A stretch of DNA of 52,466 nucleotides, taken from the NCBI GenBank assembly GCA_910585635.1, contig CAJUFE010000021.1:1-52466 (forward strand), read 5' to 3'. Positions 34,754 to 40,735 of this stretch are shown one piece after another. The translations under genes and the position numbers were made by a program. Position 1 is the stretch's first letter, and each line of letters begins with the position of its first letter. The notes under the pieces were generated by a model. It had not been told where the DNA came from. It saw only the letters and a program-made list of their open reading frames with translations, and ran no database searches. This DNA comes from an uncultured Lachnospiraceae bacterium (GTDB lineage Bacteria > Bacillota > Clostridia > Lachnospirales > Lachnospiraceae).

Positions 34754-35488
34754 CTACCCCTCTGCCCGCAGCCTTTTGTGGAGGGCGACCACCTCGTCCG
34801 CATCCCGGACCGCGTCATAGGTCTTCCCCTCATAGGTGAAATGGTGGGACGTGATGACCATAGGGTTGCGGGCCTCGATCGCCTCCACGATCTCCAGGCT
34901 GGCCTTCTCCGGCGGGCTGTCCATCAGGACCCCGTTCTCCCCATCGGTAAAATAGGCCACGAAGGCCCGGTCATACCCGCCGTCCCGGCACAGGTACTTC
35001 TTCGTATAAAAGCAGGCGACGATATCATTGACATGCCGCAAAAAAGGCGCTGTCCCCGGGAACCGGATATAGGTGCTGGTGATGAACCCCATCTTTTTTA
35101 AGCTGTTGGTATCCTTGCCCTTATCAAAGGAAAACAGGACCGTCCCCGGCTGCCGAAACTCCTGGTCCGCCTGGAGCACCTCCTGCTCCGAAAAACCGCT
35201 GGTCTTTGCGTAGGCCTGCAGCCAGCCCTTCTCCCTCTTCTGCTGTAAGAGCACCCCCAAGATCAATAGCAGGATCCCAGGCCCTCCCAGGGCCGCCGCC
35301 ACCAGGACCGCGCTCTGTGTCCCCAGGGTCCCGGAAAGAGCCGCCGCCAGCCCGACCCCGATCGGGATCAGCATAGCGCCCATGGCGATCAGCCCCTTCC
35401 CGGCTCCTGACACGCTGTACATGTACTGCAGCACACTGCCGTTCTTTGCCATCTTCCCTTTTAGCTTGTCATCCGGTACAAATACCAT
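34754..35488 (-). CDS. Uncharacterised membrane protein
   Basis: About 244 residues from ATG 35488, which has AGGAGG nine bases upstream; a longer frame to 35533 has no ribosome site. Two adjacent hydrophobic stretches (GLIAMGAMLIPIGVGLAAAL, LVAAALGGPGILLLILGVLL) near residues 35-85 form a hairpin in the membrane; the rest is soluble. No family recognised. Probably co-transcribed with the zinc-ribbon gene. Confidence 0.7.
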   Translation of the reverse strand: MVFVPDDKLKGKMAKNGSVLQYMYSVSGAGKGLIAMGAMLIPIGVGLAAALSGTLGTQSAVLVAAALGGPGILLLILGVLLQQKREKGWLQAYAKTSGFSEQEVLQADQEFRQPGTVLFSFDKGKDTNSLKKMGFITSTYIRFPGTAPFLRHVNDIVACFYTKKYLCRDGGYDRAFVAYFTDGENGVLMDSPPEKASLEIVEAIEARNPMVITSHHFTYEGKTYDAVRDADEVVALHKRLRAEG

Positions 35489-35638
35489 ATCCACTAACCT
35501 CCTTAGAGCTTGTTCGATCTGTTCTCTTATCATACTGCATCCAAGGTTTTATGGCAAGTGGCATTGTATAAAACGCCGGCCTCCCGACCTTTTATGGATA
35601 GTATACCTGCCTGTCTACCACACTATAACAGAGTGATC

Positions 35639-35695
35639 CCCTTTTGGGAAATGATCTGTCTACCGGTCGTGACTATTATAATACCCTTTTGGGAA
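35639..35695. promoter_or_regulatory. Paired CCCTTTTGGGAA operators upstream of an XRE gene
   Basis: Identical CCCTTTTGGGAA elements at 35639-35650 and 35684-35695, 45 bases apart. A TATAAT at 35677-35682 sits just before the second copy; no good -35 is visible. The arrangement fits autoregulation by the XRE protein encoded 32 bases downstream. Confidence 0.6.
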
Positions 35696-35726
35696 TTAAA
35701 GTAGATACAGATAGGCAGGTGATGGC

Positions 35727-36029
35727 ATGGATGTACAGAAACGCATAAAACAGCTCATGGAGGAACGGGGCTGGACGGATCACCGCTTGGCGAAGGGATC
35801 CGGCCTTTCCCATTCCCCAGTTACCAATATGTTCAATAGAAATAATGCGCCGACACTGCCGACCTTAGAGGCCGTATGCGGGGCATTTGGCATAACTTTA
35901 GCGCAATCCTTCCCGGAGGGAGATGGCCCGGCGGGATCCACCGAGGAACAGCGCATCTTGTTCTCAAAGTGGAATACCTTAAACCACGAGCAGAAAAAAG
36001 CCCTGCTCGCCCTTATCAACACCATGTGA
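35727..36029 (+). CDS. Small XRE-family regulator
   Basis: 100 residues. Cro/CI-type helix-turn-helix over residues 5-60 (IKQLMEERGWTDHRLAKGSG, SPVTNMFNRNNAPTLPTLEA); a short C-terminal helix (NHEQKKALLALINTM) may dimerise. ATG at 35727. Single gene in an accessory patch of regulators and Uma2 genes; probably autoregulated. Confidence 0.88.
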   Translation: MDVQKRIKQLMEERGWTDHRLAKGSGLSHSPVTNMFNRNNAPTLPTLEAVCGAFGITLAQSFPEGDGPAGSTEEQRILFSKWNTLNHEQKKALLALINTM

Positions 36030-36055
36030 ACAACGAAAAGCCCGCAAGCTCTGGA

Positions 36056-36112
36056 AACCGCGGCTGCTATGGCGCACTGGATCGGGTGGTCGAGGTTGTC
36101 TCTCCCACCATG
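36056..36112 (+). pseudogene. Fragment of a Uma2-family gene
   Basis: About 57 bases whose frame reads NRGCYGALDRVVEVVSPTM; this matches RGCHGAPDWVIEVVSPST of the two full Uma2 genes at 36811 and 38613 with few substitutions at DNA level. Sequence on both sides is unrelated, so it is a relic of a third copy. Confidence 0.75.
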
Positions 36113-36172
36113 TGCTCCTGGCCCACCACGACCGGATAAAAGGGGCTGAGACCTACGAAAAATCCCATGGAT

Positions 36173-36201
36173 TTGACATACGTATCATTACGTGTTATGA
36201 T
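36173..36201 (+). promoter_or_regulatory. Promoter with internal palindrome upstream of hicB
   Basis: TTGACA (36173-36178), 17 bases, TATGAT (36196-36201), one of the best promoters in the window. The spacer holds ACGTATCATTACGT (36180-36193, arms ACGTA/TACGT), a likely operator for the HicB ribbon-helix-helix domain. Confidence 0.78.
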
Positions 36202-36207
36202 ATCGCT

Positions 36208-36255
36208 ATGATAAAGAAAGGAGCACTAAAAGAGATATTAAAACAGGAGGGGTTA
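36208..36255 (+). pseudogene. C-terminal fragment of a HicA toxin
   Basis: The frame from 36208 reads IKKGALKEILKQEGL, resembling the conserved C-terminal end of HicA mRNA interferases (GTLKSILKQAGL type). The catalytic His region is absent, and the frame then runs on into unrelated residues. It lies where hicA normally precedes hicB. Confidence 0.5.
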
Positions 36256-36295
36256 CGATGTTCCCGCTACTTGCCAAGATACAAGGAGGCGTTTA

Positions 36296-36697
36296 ATGAA
36301 ACGTTATTTTTACCCTGCAATCTTCCATATTGCCAAGGAAGGCGGCTTTTGGGTCTCCTTCCCAGACCTCCCTGAATGTCTGACCGAAGGGGATTCCATG
36401 GAAGAAGCTTATCAGATGTCCATCGAAGCCCTCGGCCTCGCGATCACTGAGCGTATCAAAGACCATGAGGACCTCCCTATCCCCTCTCTCCCTGATCAGA
36501 TAGAGCTGGGAGGGCCAGACAGCCATCTCGTCATCATCCAGTTCGATCTGGATGCCTACCGCAGAAAGCATAATGCCAAGGCTGTGAAAAAGACCCTGTC
36601 GATCCCTGAATGGCTGAACGAAGAAGCCACTGCTCTAGGCATCAATTTTTCACAAGTCCTGCAGGAAGCTCTGATCACAAAGATCCAAGCGCGCTGA
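36296..36697 (+). CDS. hicB: HicB-family antitoxin without an intact toxin partner
   Basis: 133 residues; ATG at 36296 with AAGGAGG upstream. The N-terminal HicB fold (FHIAKEGGFWVSFPDLPECL, EGDSMEEAYQMSIEALGLAI) normally blocks HicA; the C-terminal ribbon-helix-helix (KKTLSIPEWLNEEATALGIN) binds the operator. No HicA gene remains upstream beyond a short remnant. It may survive as an autoregulator or defend against related HicA toxins. Confidence 0.88.
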   Translation: MKRYFYPAIFHIAKEGGFWVSFPDLPECLTEGDSMEEAYQMSIEALGLAITERIKDHEDLPIPSLPDQIELGGPDSHLVIIQFDLDAYRRKHNAKAVKKTLSIPEWLNEEATALGINFSQVLQEALITKIQAR

Positions 36698-36810
36698 CCC
36701 GCCGCCCCATATAGGTCAGTGCTGACTTTTATCCGCCCACCTTTAACGCCATGTCCAGGGACTCCGCATTTATTACTGATCCACTTTGTTTGAAGGAAGG
36801 AGGTACCGTT

Positions 36811-37356
36811 ATGCCATTACCACAAGACCAAACTTACACGATCGACTATATCTATTCCTTGCCCGAAGGCCAGAGAGCGGAATTGATCGATGGTCAGATC
36901 TACGATATGGCTCCGCCTAGCGCAAGGCATCAGGATATCATTTTTTCACTATCACGAAAGATCGCAGATCACATCGACAAAAAGAAGGGTGCCTGTAGGA
37001 TCTATCTTTCTCCTTATGCCGTATTTTTAAATGCTGATGATCGAAACTATGTAGAGCCTGATATCTCAGTGATATGCGACAAAAACAAATTGGATGACCG
37101 CGGTTGCCATGGCGCACCGGATTGGGTGATCGAAGTTGTCTCTCCCAGTACGCAAAAGATGGACTACGGGATCAAGCTGTTTAAATATCGTACAGCTAAA
37201 GTCCGGGAATACTGGATCGTCAATCCTATGACCCGTGTTGTAAATGTTTATGACTTTGAAAATGACGAAAAGACACAACAGTTTGCTTTTCAGGACGATA
37301 TCCCCGTCTGCATCGATAATGATCTGGTCATCAATATCGAAAAGCTGCTTACATGA
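36811..37356 (+). CDS. Uma2-family (DUF820) putative restriction-endonuclease-fold protein, copy 1
   Basis: 181 residues; ATG at 36811 after GGAAGGAGG, with an unused longer frame to 36751. Core of the PD-(D/E)XK fold: ELIDGQIYDMAPP, NYVEPDISVICDK, PDWVIEVVSPSTQKMDYG, KLFKYRTAKVREYWIV. The biological role of Uma2 proteins is unclear. Nearly the same as the copy at 38613 except at residues 37-60, and the two share about 20 bases of leader and the 3' flank CATGACAAAAGCCGCC. Confidence 0.88.
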   Translation: MPLPQDQTYTIDYIYSLPEGQRAELIDGQIYDMAPPSARHQDIIFSLSRKIADHIDKKKGACRIYLSPYAVFLNADDRNYVEPDISVICDKNKLDDRGCHGAPDWVIEVVSPSTQKMDYGIKLFKYRTAKVREYWIVNPMTRVVNVYDFENDEKTQQFAFQDDIPVCIDNDLVINIEKLLT

Positions 37357-37399
37357 CAAAAGCCGCCTGGTGTTACCAGCTCATAGTTGCTATTATGAT

Positions 37400-37440
37400 C
37401 CACGCTCTCCGATCAAGAGAGTGTGGACCTCTTTTTTTAC
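37400..37440 (+). terminator. Terminator after Uma2 copy 1
   Basis: CCACGCTCT (37400-37408) pairs with AGAGTGTGG (37418-37426), followed by CTTTTTTTAC and a second T-run. Confidence 0.82.
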
Positions 37441-37496
37441 CTCTTTTTTCACCTCCCTCCAAATTTACTCATATGAGCAGATCTGATCGTACAGTA

Positions 37497-37542
37497 TACT
37501 CTTTTGAGGTTATTATCAGTGGTTTTTTACTCCAAAGAGTAA
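37497..37542. promoter_or_regulatory. Paired TTACTC-N4-GAGTAA operators
   Basis: TTACTCCAAAGAGTAA at 37527-37542 is a perfect palindrome in its arms; TACTCTTTTGAGGT at 37497-37510 is a weaker copy. They resemble the CCCTTTTGGG pair before the other XRE gene in having a four-base A/T-rich centre. Confidence 0.6.
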
Positions 37543-37550
37543 TTTTTTCC

Positions 37551-37579
37551 TTGACCATGGATCATTTATGTGCTATCCT
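37551..37579 (+). promoter_or_regulatory. Promoter of the XRE-S24 gene
   Basis: TTGACC (37551-37556), 17 bases, TATCCT (37574-37579), directly downstream of the palindromes. Confidence 0.55.
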
Positions 37580-37600
37580 CATATCAAAAGGAGGGTCGAG

Positions 37601-38400
37601 GTGGACTTTTTAGAAAAATTAGATTTTTTAATGGAAAGATATGGGCTTAATAAACGAAGCCTCTCACGAAAAAGCGAGATCCCCTATACAACTATTGATA
37701 ACTGGTACAAAAGAGGGTACGAAAATTTAACCCTTCCAACCCTACGTAAATTGGCCTTATACTTTAATACTACTTTGGACTATTGGTTTTTGGACGAGAT
37801 CACCGATCCCAATTATGGAAAATCTTCCGGATCCAAGGTTGAATATACCGAAATGGAACACATTCAGAAATATCGCTCTCTCGATGATCTTGGTCGGGTC
37901 CATGTCGATACAGTCCTCGACTGGGAGGTCGATCGTTGTGTCCAAGTCAAGGAAAGCCAGGCCGGATCACGGAGCTAGCGGGCCAGATGGATATCCGCCA
38001 CCCTCCGAAACACCTCCTCGCCTACTACGGCAGGATCGCTGCCGCTGGGAAAAACTATGGGTTTGAGGATGTGCTCTGTGGGACCATAGAAGTGGATCTG
38101 ACAGATAGCAATCAAAATGCAGACTACGCTATAGGTGTGAGCGGTGATCCCATGGAGCCTGATCATACAGGGGAAGATATCGTATATGTACAAAAAGCCA
38201 CACATTTGGATATGGATGATATCGGGATCTTCCAGAAAGATAATTGTATCTATATCAAGAAGGTCGGAGATGGTGAACTAGTCTCCATAAATCCAAATTA
38301 CGAACCTATCCCCGGGGAGGATGTTAAAGTCCTGGGCAAGGTCTTAGGAAAGATCGATGGGGACTATAGGATGATATGCTCACAAGAAAGGAATGACTAA
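37601..38400 (+). pseudogene. LexA/CI-like XRE-S24 repressor, frameshifted and lacking its catalytic Ser
   Basis: GTG at 37601 after AGGAGGG. First frame: helix-turn-helix (DFLMERYGLNKRSLSRKSEI, TTIDNWYKRGYENLTLPTLR), ending soon after VQVKESQ at a TAG (37976-37978). The second frame supplies the peptidase S24 domain (YYGRIAAAGKNYGFEDVLCG, DPMEPDHTGEDIVYVQKATH, NCIYIKKVGDGELVSI) to 38400. A one-base shift near 37955-37970 would join them. The S24 motif is usually GDSMEP; here it is GDPMEP, so the nucleophile Ser is gone while the Lys region is kept. The repressor could not self-cleave even if repaired. Confidence 0.82.
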
Positions 38401-38575
38401 AATAAGTGAGCGAGAGCAAGTGTATCAATTATTAGATCCTGTCCCCGATAGCAAGATCGCATACGTCATCGGATATATACAAGGATTGACTACGGTCATG
38501 GAAGATGTGCCGAGTGGGGAGCAGTACCGCACGAGCGTGAAGATCCGCGAGGTGGGCAGCCCGAAGACGCTGTAG
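38393..38575 (+). CDS. Small protein coupled to the S24 repressor gene
   Basis: 60 residues, starting MTKISEREQVYQLLDPVPDS. ATG at 38393 overlaps the preceding stop by eight bases and has AGAAAGG upstream, so it was translated together with the repressor. Small helical proteins often follow such repressors in Clostridia; no function is known. Confidence 0.6.
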   Translation: MTKISEREQVYQLLDPVPDSKIAYVIGYIQGLTTVMEDVPSGEQYRTSVKIREVGSPKTL

Positions 38576-38612
38576 AAAAAGACCACTTTGTTTGGAGGAA
38601 GGAGGAACCGTT

Positions 38613-39158
38613 ATGCCATTACCGCAAAAACAAACTTACACTATTGACTATATCTATTCCTTGCCCGAGGGCCAGAGAGCCGAACTGATCGACGGACAGG
38701 TCTATGATATGGCTCCGCCAAGACGGATCCATCAAGAGCTTGTCGGCCAGTTCACAAAAGTGATCGGGCAGTATATCGATGTCCATAATGGCTCATGTAA
38801 GATCTATCCCTCTCCGTTTGCCGTATTTTTAAATGCTGATGGCAAAAATTATGTTGAACCCGATATCTCTGTTATCTGCGACAGAGATAAGTTAGATGAG
38901 TACGGCTGCCACGGCGCACCGGATTGGGTGATCGAAGTCGTCTCTCCCAGTACGCAAAAGATGGACTACGGGATCAAGCTCTTCAAATATCGCACAGCCA
39001 ATGTCCGGGAGTACTGGATCGTCAATCCTATGACCTGTGTTGTGAACGTATTTGACTTTGAGCATGATGAAAAGACACAGCAATACCGTTTCCAGGATGA
39101 CATCCCTGTATGCATCTATCCGGACCTGACCATCAATGTCGCGGCTCTGCTCACATGA
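38613..39158 (+). CDS. Uma2-family putative endonuclease-fold protein, copy 2
   Basis: 181 residues; ATG at 38613 after GGAGGAAGGAGG. Same PD-(D/E)XK blocks as copy 1 (NYVEPDISVICDRDKL, DWVIEVVSPSTQKMDYG). Differences cluster at residues 37-60 (RRIHQELVGQFTKVIGQYID here), as if that segment had been exchanged or is under different selection. No intact partner gene suggests a function. Confidence 0.88.
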   Translation: MPLPQKQTYTIDYIYSLPEGQRAELIDGQVYDMAPPRRIHQELVGQFTKVIGQYIDVHNGSCKIYPSPFAVFLNADGKNYVEPDISVICDRDKLDEYGCHGAPDWVIEVVSPSTQKMDYGIKLFKYRTANVREYWIVNPMTCVVNVFDFEHDEKTQQYRFQDDIPVCIYPDLTINVAALLT

Positions 39159-39162
39159 CAAA

Positions 39163-39192
39163 AGCCGCCCAGTGTCCCCACACCAGGCGGCT
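39163..39192. terminator. Stem-loop after Uma2 copy 2
   Basis: AGCCGCC (39163-39169) with GGCGGCT (39186-39192) and an inner GTGT/ACAC stem. No T-run on plus; the minus strand has TTTT. It may stop or stabilise the transcript. The 3' flank of copy 1 keeps only the left arm. Confidence 0.6.
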
Positions 39193-39341
39193 CTGCACAG
39201 ATCATCTCTCGCCAGACTGCTCCAGCTCGATACGATATCCAAACCAAAACTATCATATCATCCCTGGAGCATCCTGGCAAGGGTGTATTTTTTATACCCA
39301 AAAATACCTCGCGGCCATACCGCCGCAGAAAGGATGGTCCT

Positions 39342-39716
39342 ATGGCCCGTCGGGAAAAATATCCCAAGCTCCCCAACGGTTTCGGGAACATCAAATATCT
39401 GGGGAAAGGCCGGCGTAACCCTTATGCCGTCCATCCCCCCACCAAAGGATTTAACGAGAACGGCATCCCCCAGACCCCCAAGGCCCTCTGCTATGTGGAT
39501 ACCTGGATAAAGGGCTTTATGGTCCTGACCGCCTATAAAGCCGGTGATCATCATCCCGGTTATGAAAAGACCCTGCCCTCCAAGGATACAGATGACTTGA
39601 ACGATCTGGCCCAGGTCCTCCTGGCTGATCATAGCCGGATAAAGGCTTTCCCACAAAAAATCCGGCCCACCTGCGCCTTTGCAGATGAGCCGGATAAAAA
39701 AGGGGAGGATAAGTAG
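39342..39716 (+). CDS. N-terminal DNA-binding part of a tyrosine integrase, truncated
   Basis: 124 residues; ATG at 39342 after AAAGGAT. The start MARREKYPKLPNGFGNIKYL and NPYAVHPPTKGF resemble the N-terminal arm-binding region of integrases of Clostridial mobile elements, which are usually about 350-400 residues. The frame ends at GEDK with no core-binding or catalytic domain, and none follows before bioY. It could be a relic of a lost element or a stand-alone DNA-binding protein. Confidence 0.6.
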   Translation: MARREKYPKLPNGFGNIKYLGKGRRNPYAVHPPTKGFNENGIPQTPKALCYVDTWIKGFMVLTAYKAGDHHPGYEKTLPSKDTDDLNDLAQVLLADHSRIKAFPQKIRPTCAFADEPDKKGEDK

Positions 39717-39825
39717 TTATTCTTTTCTCTTTTGTCTACACTTACAGTATCTCCCCTCCCAGAAAAAATATACGTCCACTTTCAATTTTTTCAACTCTCT
39801 CTGTCCATGATCCTTGGCCATCCAA

Positions 39826-39857
39826 TTGTTAACCAATTTCATTTTTAAGTTGACATT
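39826..39857. promoter_or_regulatory. BirA-type biotin operator
   Basis: TTGTTAACC (39826-39834), 14 bases, GTTGACATT (39849-39857): two inverted half-sites close to the Firmicute BirA consensus (seven of nine matches in the right half). Expected function: biotin-dependent repression of bioY. Confidence 0.72.
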
Positions 39858-39878
39858 TCTCCTCAGGCATGCTATACC
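39850..39878 (+). promoter_or_regulatory. bioY promoter
   Basis: TTGACA (39850-39855), 17 bases, TATACC (39873-39878). The -35 box lies inside the right BirA half-site. Confidence 0.65.
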
Positions 39879-39927
39879 TATGGAGTAGCCACCTGCGTTG
39901 AACGATAAAAACAAATGGAGAACGATC

Positions 39928-40578
39928 ATGCGTACTAAACACACAGACACTTTGACACACGCTCCGGCACACACAGCTGCCACACAGACCACCTCTGCTC
40001 AGGCAGTCCCTCTCAAAAGCGGCGCCACTGCCCACAAGCCCGCCTTTTCTTCCAGGGACCTGGTCCTGGGCGGGATGTTCGCCGCCGTCATGGCAGTCAT
40101 CTCCCAGTTGTCCATCCCCATGCCCACCGGCGTCCCGATCACCATCCAGCTGTTCGGCGTCACCTTGATCGGCGTGGTGCTGGGCTGGCGGCTGGGGCTT
40201 TTGGCCATGACCGCCTACATCCTCCTGGGAGCCACAGGTCTCCCGGTCTTTTCCAACTTCCGCGGAGGTCTGGGCGTACTGACCGGCGTGACCGGAGGCT
40301 ATCTCTGGTCCTATCCTCTCATGGTGGCCTTGTGCGGCATCCGGCCAAAGACTGAGAGCACACATCTGGATACACTGCTGACGATCCTGCTGGCTCTCAT
40401 CGGCCTGATGATCGTGGAGACAATCGGCGGGCTCCAGTGGGCCGCCCTGGCCGGGGACAAGACCGTAGCCGCCGTATTTACCTATTCGATCGTGGCCTTC
40501 ATCCCCAAGGACATCCTGCTCACGATCCTGGCTGTCCTGATCGGCAGACCGATCCAGAAGACCCTCAAAAAGCTGTGA
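39928..40578 (+). CDS. bioY: Biotin transporter BioY
   Basis: 216 residues; ATG at 39928 after GGAGAACG. A polar N-terminal stretch of about 40 residues (Thr/Ala/His-rich, longer than usual) precedes the six-helix S component: LVLGGMFAAVMAVISQLSIP, PITIQLFGVTLIGVVLGWRL, GGLGVLTGVTGGYLWSYPLM. BioY binds biotin in the membrane and works with the shared ECF module encoded elsewhere. The BirA-type site upstream supports the call. Confidence 0.93.
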   Translation: MRTKHTDTLTHAPAHTAATQTTSAQAVPLKSGATAHKPAFSSRDLVLGGMFAAVMAVISQLSIPMPTGVPITIQLFGVTLIGVVLGWRLGLLAMTAYILLGATGLPVFSNFRGGLGVLTGVTGGYLWSYPLMVALCGIRPKTESTHLDTLLTILLALIGLMIVETIGGLQWAALAGDKTVAAVFTYSIVAFIPKDILLTILAVLIGRPIQKTLKKL

Positions 40579-40591
40579 AAGATCCCGGCTC

Positions 40592-40633
40592 TGCGGCACC
40601 GCATCTCTGTCGACCCTGCGGTGCCGCATTTTT
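40592..40633 (+). terminator. bioY terminator
   Basis: TGCGGCACCGCA (40592-40603) and TGCGGTGCCGCA (40617-40628) form a 12-base stem followed by TTTTT. Confidence 0.92.
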
Positions 40634-40637
40634 ATGG

Positions 40638-40735
40638 CCTCTCTGACCTATCACATCTCTCTGGCCTCTCCGCCACAGCACATCTCTCTGGCCCCTCTGC
40701 CCCATCACATCTCTACGGCCCCTCTGCCACAGCCC
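40638..40735. repeat. 27-bp tandem repeat, about 3.6 copies, over the 3' end of the SpoIID-like gene
   Basis: Unit near CCTCTCTGACCTATCACATC plus TCTCTGG; copies at 40638, 40665 and 40692, then a partial one. It begins five bases after the bioY terminator T-run and covers the SpoIID-like stop codon at 40713-40715. Confidence 0.85.

Noticed and set aside
36293..36571. Minus-strand frame opposite hicB
   Set aside because: Mirrors the HicB gene, which has clear family motifs and ribosome site; no support for the opposite strand.
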